From Homalodisca vitripennis (taxonomy: Eukaryota; Arthropoda; Insecta; Hemiptera; Cicadellidae), in contig NW_025776795.1 in NCBI RefSeq assembly GCF_021130785.1, forward strand, positions 86,381 to 150,380: DNA of 64,000 nt. Direction: 5' to 3'. Made by a program: the position numbers and the translations under genes. Positions within the stretch are counted from its first letter, which is position 1. Every line of letters begins with the position of its first letter. A model generated the notes under the pieces. That model searched no databases, was not told the origin of the DNA, and saw only the letters and a program-made list of their open reading frames with translations. This document shows positions 10,279 through 20,202 of the stretch, one piece after another.

Positions 10279-13200
10279 GAGGTCTAAGAAAAAATTTCAA
10301 AAAAATAGTACCTGTGCGAAAAATTTGATTAATAGTTTGGACACTACGAGCCTAGCAGAAAAGGGAAACCTACGGCTTAGGACAGCATCTTCGGTGTGCC
10401 CTTATATCAATATCTTAGTGGGAGACTCAGTGCATAAGGCCCTAGTTGATTCCGGGTCAGCCTGTAGCCTCATCTCTTCCCGTCTTTTTGAAGCCATTTC
10501 AAGTTTAGGTTTGGTGAAGCACACCGAGGAGTCTTCTTTAACTTGCTGGACTGCTTCTAATTCCCCTCTTCCAATTTCGAAGAAGGCTTCAATCAAGTTT
10601 AAGGTTGAATGTTTTTCATGGGTGTGGAGCTTCCTTGTGGCCCAGGACCTGAGTATGGATTGTATTTTGGGGGCGGATTTTATTCAAAAGACTGGTTTGG
10701 TGCTGGATCTTCAGGCGGGCCAGTCTTATTTCAAATTCAATCGGCGAGTGTCAGTCCCCTTTTCTGATAAATGCAAATCGACGCCGCAGGTTGTGGAGGT
10801 GGAGTGTGAGGAAGTTTCTGCCCCTGGGGACCCGTTCGGTCACTTGGATGAGGAGCAAGCTGGGGTTCTCCGTGAGCTTTGCTCAAGATTTCCGGAGGTC
10901 CTCACACCCAAGCTCGGTTCTACCCATCTCATTGAATACGAAATTCGTCTGACTGATACTCAGCCAGTACGCTCCCACCCATACAAGTTGGCTCCTCCAA
11001 AGATGGAGGTTATGCGTGGTATCATCAAGGATCTCTTGGATCAAGGAGTTATTGAGCCCTCAAACTCATCGTATGCCAGTCCAGCGTTCTTGGTTCCAAA
11101 GCCTAGTGGAAAACATCGTATGGTGGTTGACCTAAGAAAACTTAATGCCAAAATTGAAATAGACTCAGTGCCTCTCCCCGATCTCCATTCTGCTTTTGAT
11201 TGGTTCGGTAAGGCCAAATTTTTCACTATATTTGATTTGAACCAAGCATATCATCAGATTCCGTTGAAGAAGGAATCACGTCCTCTCACGGCCTTCTGTG
11301 TTCCGTGGAATTTGTATCAGTACCGATCTGTGCCTATGGGGCTAGCTGTGGGGGCCCAAACGTTAACTAGGTTGCTCGACTCCATCTTCCACGATGTGAA
11401 GTTCAGGTATGTCTTTAATTATCTTGATGACCTTCTGGTCTACAGTGAGTCTTTCACGGAACACGTTAAACATCTTGAGGAGGTCTTGGTTAGGTTGGGT
11501 AGGGCTGGCCTTACAGTCAATCCGGAGAAGGTGTCTTACGCCAAGTCTGAAATATCGTTTCTCGGTCACCTCGTGTCGTCTAGGGGTGTATCTATAGACC
11601 CTGCCAGGACCCAAGGCATTCGGGATTTCCCTCCTCCGAAGGATGCCAAGGGTGTTGCCAGATTCATCGGCATGGTTAATTTCTACCGTAGGTTTATTCC
11701 TGACTTTGCCGAGGTGGCCGCCCCTCTGAACGCCTTAAGAAGGAAAGACGCAAAGTTCGTTTGGGGTGAAGATCAAGAACGTGCTTTTCAACTGCTTAGG
11801 GAGGCCATTATCCAACCTCCTGTGCTGCGAATACCGGACTTTAGTAGGCCCTTCATCTTGCAGACTGACTCCTCATCCTGTGCTGTAGGAGCTGTGCTTT
11901 CTCAAGAATTCGACGGCGCTCGGCAACCTATAGCTTTTGCATCTAGGACTTTGACCCTTCAGGAAAAGAAATCTTCTATTTATGAGCTGGAGTGTCTGGC
12001 GGTCGTTTTCGGCATGGATAAGTTTCGGAGGTTCCTAGAGCATTCCGAATTTCTGCTGGAAACTGACAATCAGGCTCTTTCCTGGCTATTGGCCCATCCT
12101 CGACAACTCGGGAAGATTGGTCGCTGGGTTGTCAAAATTGCGGCCTTTAAATTCAGGGTGCAGCACATTCGCGGCACCCAAAACGTCGTCGCCGATGCTC
12201 TTTCTAGAATGTATCATCTACCCAGCGATCCTGTTGATTCTCAAGCACCGTTGTGTGGGACTGTTATGTTGGATTTCCCTGCTGCCTTTGAGAGTTTTGG
12301 CTCTCACCAACTTCAAGACCCCGAGTTGTCAAACATCATTGGTGAGCTCCAGGAGGGAGAAGCCCACTCTCCTTACTTCTTGTCCAAGGGTGTCCTCTGC
12401 TGTCGTGCCCGACGCGGAGGTGGTCCCAAGATTGTTCTGCCGAGTGCCCTCATACCGATGGTCTTTTCCTATTTTCATGTTTCTCCCGTGGGCGGTCATT
12501 TAGGGATTCACAAGACCATCGCTAAAATCAGAGATAAGTTTATCTGGAAGAGTATGGACAGAGACATTGCTGGTAGAGTACGAGCTTGTCATCTTTGCTC
12601 GGTCAGTAAACCAGCACAAAATACCAAATTAGGACTTCTTTCCTCCGAGGTGGCGGAGCGGCCTCTTGAAAAGGTGTTCATTGACTATGTGGGACCCTTT
12701 CCCCGTAGCAAGTCAGGGAACACCTCCCTGCTTGTCGCTGTGGATGCTTTCTCTAAGTTTTGCTGGTTGATTCCTCTTAGGAGTGCCACGGCGTCGCTCA
12801 CCGTCAAGGCACTCAAGTCCCGCCTTCTACAGAATTTTGGAGTGCCCGCCACCTTCGTCTCAGACAACGGCACACAATTCGTGTCGAGGGAGTTTCATCG
12901 CTTCTGTTTTGGGCATGGAATCAAACATGTTACGACATCTCCTTACTACCCCCAGCCTTCTCATGCTGAGCGGTTCAACCGCAATCTCAGAGCCGCCCTC
13001 ATCGCTTATCACGCTGAGAAACAAACTACCTGGGATGAAAACCTGAGCTGGCTTCAGTTAGCCTTCAATTCTGCTCTTCACGAAAGTCATGATTCCACGC
13101 CTTTCCAGGTCATGTTTAGTCGTCCTCCTTCTGATCCCTTGTCTAATCTCTGGAGTCTGGATAGTCTTCTACCAGTGCCTGGTACTCCCAATGTGAGTGA

Positions 13201-13546
13201 CACTTGGGAAGCAGTCAGGGTTAAGCTCCTACAGTCTAGGGAAAGGGTGAGGAGAAAATTCAATAAGGGACGTATTGCTAACCCCTTCCAGGTGGGGGAT
13301 CTTGTCTTTTGTAAGGCCCATCCGGTCAGTTCGGCCGTGGATAAACGGGCAGCCAAACTTTGCTATCGGTGGACAGGTCCTCACCGGATTCTTCGTTTTC
13401 TCTCCCCAGTTACTGCTGAGTTGGTTGATCCCGTATCGGGGAGGTTGTGGCGGAAGGCCCACGTTTCTCATCTGAAGGCCTTCCGTGGTGATACCTCTGG
13501 TCATGCTCTGGATACTGGTGCGGCTGCGGGGGTGTCCGGGGACTGA
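10238..13546 (+). CDS. pol: Pol, copy 1: protease-RT-RNase H-integrase (about 1100 aa, by -1 frameshift)
   Basis: There is no ATG at its head; expression is expected as Gag-Pol. Order of domains: aspartic protease with VDSGSACSLI (DSG at 10448-10456); reverse transcriptase with VPKPSGKHRMVVDLRKLN and the catalytic YLDD (11420-11431); RNase H with FILQTDSSS, YELECLAVV and TDNQALSWLL; integrase with an HHCC zinc region (GGHLGIHKT to CHLC, about 12490-12600). The integrase core has Asp at 12683, Asp at 12863 and Glu at 12968. The last two are separated by 34 residues, one fewer than the usual 35. The C-terminal part has a GPY/F-like stretch (WTGPHRIL) and ends in HVSHLKAF. No stop or frameshift interrupts it. 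It should copy the element RNA into DNA and integrate it in the nucleus. Confidence 0.93.
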   Translation, partial: KKLDQRGVFSEVPPRSKKKFQKNSTCAKNLINSLDTTSLAEKGNLRLRTASSVCPYINILVGDSVHKALVDSGSACSLISSRLFEAISSLGLVKHTEESSLTCWTASNSPLPISKKASIKFKVECFSWVWSFLVAQDLSMDCILGADFIQKTGLVLDLQAGQSYFKFNRRVSVPFSDKCKSTPQVVEVECEEVSAPGDPFGHLDEEQAGVLRELCSRFPEVLTPKLGSTHLIEYEIRLTDTQPVRSHPYKLAPPKMEVMRGIIKDLLDQGVIEPSNSSYASPAFLVPKPSGKHRMVVDLRKLNAKIEIDSVPLPDLHSAFDWFGKAKFFTIFDLNQAYHQIPLKKESRPLTAFCVPWNLYQYRSVPMGLAVGAQTLTRLLDSIFHDVKFRYVFNYLDDLLVYSESFTEHVKHLEEVLVRLGRAGLTVNPEKVSYAKSEISFLGHLVSSRGVSIDPARTQGIRDFPPPKDAKGVARFIGMVNFYRRFIPDFAEVAAPLNALRRKDAKFVWGEDQERAFQLLREAIIQPPVLRIPDFSRPFILQTDSSSCAVGAVLSQEFDGARQPIAFASRTLTLQEKKSSIYELECLAVVFGMDKFRRFLEHSEFLLETDNQALSWLLAHPRQLGKIGRWVVKIAAFKFRVQHIRGTQNVVADALSRMYHLPSDPVDSQAPLCGTVMLDFPAAFESFGSHQLQDPELSNIIGELQEGEAHSPYFLSKGVLCCRARRGGGPKIVLPSALIPMVFSYFHVSPVGGHLGIHKTIAKIRDKFIWKSMDRDIAGRVRACHLCSVSKPAQNTKLGLLSSEVAERPLEKVFIDYVGPFPRSKSGNTSLLVAVDAFSKFCWLIPLRSATASLTVKALKSRLLQNFGVPATFVSDNGTQFVSREFHRFCFGHGIKHVTTSPYYPQPSHAERFNRNLRAALIAYHAEKQTTWDENLSWLQLAFNSALHESHDSTPFQVMFSRPPSDPLSNLWSLDSLLPVPGTPNVSDTWEAVRVKLLQSRERVRRKFNKGRIANPFQVGDLVFCKAHPVSSAVDKRAAKLCYRWTGPHRILRFLSPVTAELVDPVSGRLWRKAHVSHLKAFRGDTSGHALDTGAAAGVSGD

Positions 13547-13769
13547 TCACCCCTGGTTTTCCCTGTGGTGTCGTTTTACTCTCTTTCTATTTTCTTCTTT
13601 CTCCAAGAGAGGCGCCTCTCAAAATTTCAGGAGGATCGTGTTTTGTCTGCCTCCTGCTCAGGACTTCGTTTCCTGTTAGGGTTCTCGACTTCCCGTTTCC
13701 TGTGCCAGAGCTTGTTAGTTCTTCTTTCAGTGGGGGAGAGGTTTTGTTTGGGGTTGCACCCTTTTTAGT
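13547..13769 (+). other. Untranslated 3' internal region of copy 1
   Basis: Short T-rich stretch between the pol stop and the purine tract. Small frames here run into the LTR and look accidental. No envelope gene, signal peptide or transmembrane segment can be placed in it. Confidence 0.7.
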
Positions 13770-13777
13770 GGGGGAGG
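13770..13777 (+). promoter_or_regulatory. Polypurine tract, copy 1
   Basis: GGGGGAGG lies one base before the TG of LTR2, where plus-strand DNA priming starts in LTR elements. A similar purine run (GGGGGAGAGG) sits about 40 bases upstream and could act as a second tract. Confidence 0.7.
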
Positions 13778-13778
13778 T

Positions 13779-14914
13779 TGAGCCGGGGCTCAGTTTGGAC
13801 AATTTATTTTTTGTCTTTTATTTTCCCACCTCGGCCACTCTTGTCAGTCGGTGGGGGAGTCACTCCGTCAAGTATTGATTTTCTGCCTGGTTGGACTGAT
13901 TGGTTGAGGTCAGCTGGTTGACCTTGACTAGACTACTGACCAGCTGTTCTCCGGCACCGGCACCGGCACCGGCTACTGTTCGGAGCGGTCAGACTGTTCG
14001 GAGACACGTTTGGAGAGGCTTACTGTGTTCTGGCTGTTCTCTGTTCTTCACGTTTCTCCATGGCTGGCTAATTCTCCGACTTTCGGCAGGGTCCCCGTGA
14101 GTGCCGTCAGCGAGACTGATGCGGCGAGTCTGCCCACAGCACTGAAGTCAACTGAATGCCCGCGCCCTGCCAGCGCTATTGGACCGGCATCCAACCGGAG
14201 TGTAGTACTCCCATTCATTTCTTCTGGAACAAGGTTGGATCAAAAATGTTTTTACTTCTTATACTGAACTTGCGAGGACTGGGGTGCAGGGAGCGCTGCC
14301 AGATGTTAGATCTGGAGGAGGGCCAGTACTTAGCCAGTGTTTATTTAGTTTAGTTACATGAACTGAAGGGGAGGATTTCATCTTTAATTCGGATTCGTGG
14401 AGGCAACTAAGCCCCCGCCTCCTTCGAAAATTGGCTTTAAATATTTTTTTTTAATTTTCGGCTACAAACTTGAAACCAAATTACTTTTTAAAATTAGTGG
14501 GCCTAGAAATTCTACAACCTTTTCCCTCCCCTCAGTTCATAAAAATTACCAGTTAAAGATAATTTTTCCTACATGCCGTACCTGAAATTGTTATTTATAT
14601 ATCAAATTGCTATATTATATTATATTATTTATTTATTATGTTATTTATTTCTATTTATTATGTTATTGTCTATATTGGAATTTTATCTGTTGTTATTTAG
14701 TTCTTAAGTTACACGGTGCACCGTGGTGCTGAAGTAATTGTATTTTACATCGAAATGTTTGCCACCTCTTTAATTATAAATCATGTTCTCGAAGTCTTGT
14801 CGTTTTTGTCTCTTCCCACTAGTGGCATGTGATTGTTTTTTTTTTTATGATTTGCTCCGAGTTTGGGAGGGGCACGCTTCCGAGGCCTCCTGTATTTTTC
14901 ACTAACTCGGAACA
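13779..14914 (+). repeat. LTR 2 (shared middle LTR), 1136 bp
   Basis: Same TG...CA ends and content as LTR1, with one extra T in the long T run. It follows the purine tract of copy 1 and precedes the primer binding site of copy 2, so it serves as 3' LTR of one and 5' LTR of the other. No target duplication flanks it, which argues against an insertion of one element beside another. Confidence 0.95.
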
Positions 14915-14919
14915 AAATG

Positions 14920-14935
14920 TGGTAGCAGAGCGTGG
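14920..14935 (+). promoter_or_regulatory. Primer binding site, copy 2
   Basis: Same TGGTAGCAGAGC site as copy 1, but five bases from the LTR end because of a 2-nt insertion (TG). This changes the LTR-to-primer distance and may alter the exact end of minus-strand strong-stop DNA. Confidence 0.75.
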
Positions 14936-15356
14936 TTACGTGTTTTTACCCTCTGCGGGCCCGGGGTTTTGTTTTGCCACTGGTGGTGAGGGATGAGTTG
15001 AAGTTGTTAGTTGACTTCCTGCGCCTGTGCCGTCTCGCTGGGCTATTTTTTCGCCGATCGACAGGAAGTGTGTGAACTTGTTTATTTATTTTCTGATTTT
15101 TTGTTACTTGTGTGTTTTTGTTATACATTGTCATCGTTGTTTTTTTTCTGGTTTTGTTCTGGTACGGCGTAGTGTTTTGTTGCGGTATTTTGGTTTCGCT
15201 GCCGTGTTTCGTGGACGGCAGGAATTCTGGGGACCCTGCTGAGAGTGTTTTTTCACTGCGTTATTCTCTTGTCGCCTTACAATCTTGATTTGTTAGTTGT
15301 TGACTTCGAGTCAGTGTGTTGCTTGTTAGTCCGTGTTTTTTTTTGTTGTTGTTATC

Positions 15357-16670
15357 ATGCCTGTCTCTCTGGTGCCTGAATACTTGTTGAAGGAGGATCT
15401 CCATTTTGAGTTGTTGGCTCGTGGGCTCACTCCGGGTTCCGACTGCGAGTCCATGCGGAAGCAACTGCGGGATAACATGGACCTGGACACGACTTGGCCT
15501 AGGGATTTGACGTTCCAGAAGCAGAGGCCTATTTTGGAGGCTAAGTTGGAGACTTTTGAAAATAGTCAGGAGGACTGGTTGGAGTCGCCGCCTACTGGCC
15601 GAGAGAGGGCTAGGTATTTGTCCCGGCTTACCCATCTACATATGAGGCTGTCGCTACTTAGATCCAAGCTTACCAGTTCTGGTGATAAGGAGTGGTTGGA
15701 GGAACGCGTCACCTTGGTTGACGGCCTGCTGACTGTACTCGAGAGGGACGAGGGGGCAAAGGCTCCTGAAAAAACTTTGTCTGCGATTGACTCTGCTGCG
15801 GCTGTTAAGGGTGAATGCCGGATCCCTGGGTCAGTTGTTGCTGATTTTGATGTGGGCGTGGCGTCGGGGGTGTCTGGTGTGGACGGGGCCCGGGGGCCGG
15901 TGACCCAAATGCCTGCTGGATCTGGGGGACTGGGGACTGTGGTGACGGGATCCTTTGTTCAGTATCACAAGCTTCCGAACCCACTTACCCCGTTGCTGCA
16001 GCGACTACCAACGGTGGATGGTCTAGATACTGAAGCCTTGCTGCGGTTTCTTTCTGAGATCCTGCGACTGCATGACTTGCCTGGTCTTCAGGGAGCGAGC
16101 TTCCTGCATGTCATCTCTCCGTTTTGTAGGCCACCTTTGGGTGACTGTCTGGTTCGAGTTCTCCAGAGGGGTGGTACCCTGGATGATTTTCATAGGGAGG
16201 CATTGGATTTCTTTGTTCCTGGTCAGTTGAGGGAACGTCTCCGTGTGGAGAAATTCTTTAGGCCTCAGGGCAACGGAGAGAGTTTGGCTAAGTTTGTGGC
16301 CGAGGTGAGGGACACTGATAGGGTGTTAAGGCTCAATATCCCCGAAAGTACTGTGGTCACCACCATTCTTGAGGGTCTCAATCCTGAAGAGAGGTCCCGT
16401 CTAGTTTTTGCTGGTCGCCCTTCCACCTTTTCTGAACTGGACCGTCTGTGCATTGCTTCGCGCAGCGTGCAGTTTGCTGACCGGCAGAGGGCGGAGAGGA
16501 ACAATCATCGTTCCATCCAGCCCTCCAGGGCTGTCACGGCCGTACAGAATCCCGTGGATGGGCCACATCACTCTGGTGGGCTTCATCCACCCATCTGCTA
16601 TGCCTGTGGTGAACGAGGTCATACTCGTCGGGAGTGTCCTAGGAGATATCGCACTGGTCCAAAAAACTAG
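15357..16670 (+). CDS. gag: Gag, copy 2 (437 aa)
   Basis: Same length and, as far as I can see, the same residues as gag of copy 1, with start ATG at 15357 and the CCHC knuckle before the stop. The frame is intact, so this copy could still make Gag even though its pol is broken. The leader differs from copy 1 by one substitution (C at 15332) and the length of a T run. Confidence 0.92.
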   Translation: MPVSLVPEYLLKEDLHFELLARGLTPGSDCESMRKQLRDNMDLDTTWPRDLTFQKQRPILEAKLETFENSQEDWLESPPTGRERARYLSRLTHLHMRLSLLRSKLTSSGDKEWLEERVTLVDGLLTVLERDEGAKAPEKTLSAIDSAAAVKGECRIPGSVVADFDVGVASGVSGVDGARGPVTQMPAGSGGLGTVVTGSFVQYHKLPNPLTPLLQRLPTVDGLDTEALLRFLSEILRLHDLPGLQGASFLHVISPFCRPPLGDCLVRVLQRGGTLDDFHREALDFFVPGQLRERLRVEKFFRPQGNGESLAKFVAEVRDTDRVLRLNIPESTVVTTILEGLNPEERSRLVFAGRPSTFSELDRLCIASRSVQFADRQRAERNNHRSIQPSRAVTAVQNPVDGPHHSGGLHPPICYACGERGHTRRECPRRYRTGPKN

Positions 16671-16701
16671 ATCAAAGGGGGGTTTTCTCTGAAGTTCCCC
16701 C
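16661..16701 (+). promoter_or_regulatory. -1 ribosomal frameshift cassette, copy 2
   Basis: Heptamer AAAAAAC at 16661-16667, gag stop at 16668-16670, and the same G-rich/C-rich hairpin from 16677 to 16701. It is unchanged from copy 1. Confidence 0.85.
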
Positions 16702-19700
16702 GAGGTCTAAGAAAAAATTTCAAAAAAATAGTACCTGTGCGAAAAATTTGATTAATAGTTTGGACACTACGAGCCTAGCAGAAAAGGGAAACCTACGGCT
16801 TAGGACAGCATCTTCGGTGTGCCCTTATATCAATATCTTAGTGGGAGACTCAGTGCATAAGGCCCTAGTTGATTCCAGGTCAGCCTGTAGCCTCATCTCT
16901 TCCCGTCTTTTTGAAGCCATTTCAAGTTTAGGTTTGGTGAAGCACACCGAGGAGTCTTCTTTAACTTGCTGGACTGCTTCTAATTCCCCTCTTCCAATTT
17001 CGAAGAAGGCTTCAATCAAGTTTAAGGTTGAATGTTTTTCATGGGTGTGGAGCTTCCTTGTGGCCCAGGACCTGAGTATGGATTGTATTTTGGGGGCGGA
17101 TTTTATTCAAAAGACTGGTTTGGTGCTGGATCTTCAGGCGGGCCAGTCTTATTTCAAATTCAATCGGCGAGTGTCAGTCCCCTTTTCTGATAAATGCAAA
17201 TCGACGCCGCAGGTTGTGGAGGTGGAGTGTGAGGAAGTTTCTGCCCCTGGGGACCCGTTCGGTCACTTGGATGAGGAGCAAGCTGGGGTTCTCCGTGAGC
17301 TTTGCTCAAGATTTCCGGAGGTCCTCACACCCAAGCTCGGTTCTACCCATCTCATTGAATACGAAATTCGTCTGACTGACACTCAGCCAGTACGCTCCCA
17401 CCCATACAAGTTGGCTCCTCCAAAGATGGAGGTTATGCGTGGTATCATCAAGGATCTCTTGGATCAAGGAGTTATTGAGCCCTCAAACTCATCGTATGCC
17501 AGTCCAGCGTTCTTGGTTCCAAAGCCTAGTGGAAAACATCGTATGGTGGTTGACCTAAGAAAACTTAATGCCAAAATTGAAATAGACTCAGTGCCTCTCC
17601 CCGATCTCCATTCTGCTTTTGATTGGTTCGGTAAGGCCAAATTTTTCACTATATTTGATTTGAACCAAGCATATCATCAGATTCCGTTGAAGAAGGAATC
17701 ACGTCCTCTCACGGCCTTCTGTGTTCCGTGGAATTTGTATCAGTACCGATCTGTGCCTATGGGGCTAGCTGTGGGGGCCCAAACGTTAACTAGGTTGCTC
17801 GACTCCATCTTCCACGATGTGAAGTTCAGGTATGTCTTTAATTATCTTGATGACCTTCTGGTCTACAGTGAGTCTTTCACGGAACACGTTAAACATCTTG
17901 AGGAGGTCTTGGTTAGGTTGGGTAGGGCTGGCCTTACAGTCAATCCGGAGAAGGTGTCTTACGCCAAGTCTGAAATATCGTTTCTCGGTCACCTCGTGTC
18001 GTCTAGGGGTGTATCTATAGACCCTGCCAGGACCCAAGGCATTCGGGATTTCCCTCCTCCGAAGGATGCCAAGGGTGTTGCCAGATTCATCGGCATGGTT
18101 AATTTCTACCGTAGGTTTATTCCTGACTTTGCCGAGGTGGCCGCCCCTCTGAACGCCTTAAGAAGGAAAGACGCAAAGTTCGTTTGGGGTGAAGATCAAG
18201 AACGTGCTTTTCAACTGCTTAGGGAGGCCATTATCCAACCTCCTGTGCTGCGAATACCGGACTTTAGTAGGCCCTTCATCTTGCAGACTGACTCCTCATC
18301 CTGTGCTGTAGGAGCTGTGCTTTCTCAAGAATTCGACGGCGCTCGGCAACCTATAGCTTTTGCATCTAGGACTTTGACCCTTCAGGAAAAGAAATCTTCT
18401 ATTTATGAGCTGGAGTGTCTGGCGGTCGTTTTCGGCATGGATAAGTTTCGGAGGTTCCTAGAGCATTCCGAATTTCTGCTGGAAACTGACAATCAGGCTC
18501 TTTCCTGGCTATTGGCCCATCCTCGACAACTCGGGAAGATTGGTCGCTGGGTTGTCAAAATTGCGGCCTTTAAATTCAGGGTGCAGCACATTCGCGGCAC
18601 CCAAAACGTCGTCGCCGATGCTCTTTCTAGAATGTATCATCTACCCAGCGATCCTGTTGATTCTCAAGCACCGTTGTGTGGGACTGTTATGTTGGATTTC
18701 CCTGCTGCCTTTGAGAGTTTTGGCTCTCACCAACTTCAAGACCCCGAGTTGTCAAACATCATTGGTGAGCTCCAGGAGGGAGAAGCCCACTCTCCTTACT
18801 TCTTGTCCAAGGGTGTCCTCTGCTGTCGTGCCCGACGCGGAGGTGGTCCCAAGATTGTTCTGCCGAGTGCCCTCATACCGATGGTCTTTTCCTATTTTCA
18901 TGTTTCTCCCGTGGGCGGTCATTTAGGGATTCACAAGACCATCGCTAAAATCAGAGATAAGTTTATCTGGAAGAGTATGGACAGAGACATTGCTGGTAGA
19001 GTACGAGCTTGTCATCTTTGCTCGGTCAGTAAACCAGCACAAAATACCAAATTAGGACTTCTTTCCTCCGAGGTGGCGGAGCGGCCTCTTGAAAAGGTGT
19101 TCATTGACTATGTGGGACCCTTTCCCCGTAGCAAGTCAGGGAACACCTCCCTGCTTGTCGCTGTGGATGCTTTCTCTAAGTTTTGCTGGTTGATTCCTCT
19201 TAGGAGTGCCACGGCGTCGCTCACCGTCAAGGCACTCAAGTCCCGCCTTCTACAGAATTTTGGAGTGCCCGCCACCTTCGTCTCAGACAACGGCACACAA
19301 TTCGTGTCGAGGGAGTTTTCATCGCTTCTGTTTTGGGCATGGAATCAAACATGTTACGACATCTCCTTACTACCCCCAGCCTTCTCATGCTGAGCGGTTC
19401 AACCGCAATCTCAGAGCCGCCCTCATCGCTTATCACGCTGAGAAACAAACTACCTGGGATGAAAACCTGAGCTGGCTTCAGTTAGCCTTCAATTCTGCTC
19501 TTCACGAAAGTCATGATTCCACGCCTTTCCAGGTCATGTTTAGTCGTCCTCCTTCTGATCCCTTGTCTAATCTCTGGAGTCTGGATAGTCTTCTACCAGT
19601 GCCTGGTACTCCCAATGTGAGTGACACTTGGGAAGCAGTCAGGGTTAAGCTCCTACAGTCTAGGGAAAGGGTGAGGAGAAAATTCAATAAGGGACGTATT

Positions 19701-19970
19701 GCTAACCCCTTCCAGGTGGGGGATCTTGTCTTTTGTAAGGCCCATCCGGTCAGTTCGGCCGTGGATAAACGGGCAGCCAAACTTTGCTATCGGTGGACAG
19801 GTCCTCACCGGATTCTTCGTTTTCTCTCCCCAGTTACTGCTGAGTTGGTTGATCCCGTATCGGGGAGGTTGTGGCGGAAGGCCCACGTTTCTCATCTGAA
19901 GGCCTTCCGTGGTGATACCTCTGGTCATGCTCTGGATACTGGTGCGGCTGCGGGGGTGTCCGGGGACTGA
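16661..19970 (+). pseudogene. pol: Pol, copy 2, disrupted (protease Gly-to-Arg; integrase frameshift)
   Basis: Matches Pol of copy 1 over its whole length but carries two lesions. First, the protease active-site triplet DSG reads DSR because GGG became AGG at 16877; this glycine is nearly invariant in retroviral-type aspartic proteases, so processing should fail. Second, a T run in the integrase core has four T (19316-19319) where copy 1 has three (12893-12895). The frame shifts right after the second catalytic Asp and stops at 19393, while the remainder (catalytic Glu and C-terminal domain) continues in another frame to 19970. Reverse transcriptase (YLDD) and RNase H look whole. This copy could move only with proteins supplied by another element. 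Confidence 0.92.
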
Positions 19971-20193
19971 TCACCCCTGGTTTTCCCTGTGGTGTCGTTT
20001 TACTCTCTTTCTATTTTCTTCTTTCTCCAAGAGAGGCGCCTCTCAAAATTTCAGGAGGATCGTGTTTTGTCTGCCTCCTGCTCAGGACTTCGTTTCCTGT
20101 TAGGGTTCTCGACTTCCCGTTTCCTGTGCCAGAGCTTGTTGGTTCTTCTTTCAGTGGGGGAGAGGTTTTGTTTGGGGTTGCACCCTTTTTAGT

Positions 20194-20201
20194 GGGGGAG
20201 G
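20194..20201 (+). promoter_or_regulatory. Polypurine tract, copy 2
   Basis: GGGGGAGG one base before LTR3, identical to that of copy 1. The untranslated region before it (from 19971) has one substitution relative to copy 1 (TTGGTTC for TTAGTTC near 20141). Confidence 0.7.
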
Positions 20202-20202
20202 T

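Noticed and set aside
13547..13778. A possible env gene between pol and the 3' LTR
   Set aside because: Only about 230 bp of T-rich DNA remain; no signal peptide, cleavage site or membrane anchor fits.
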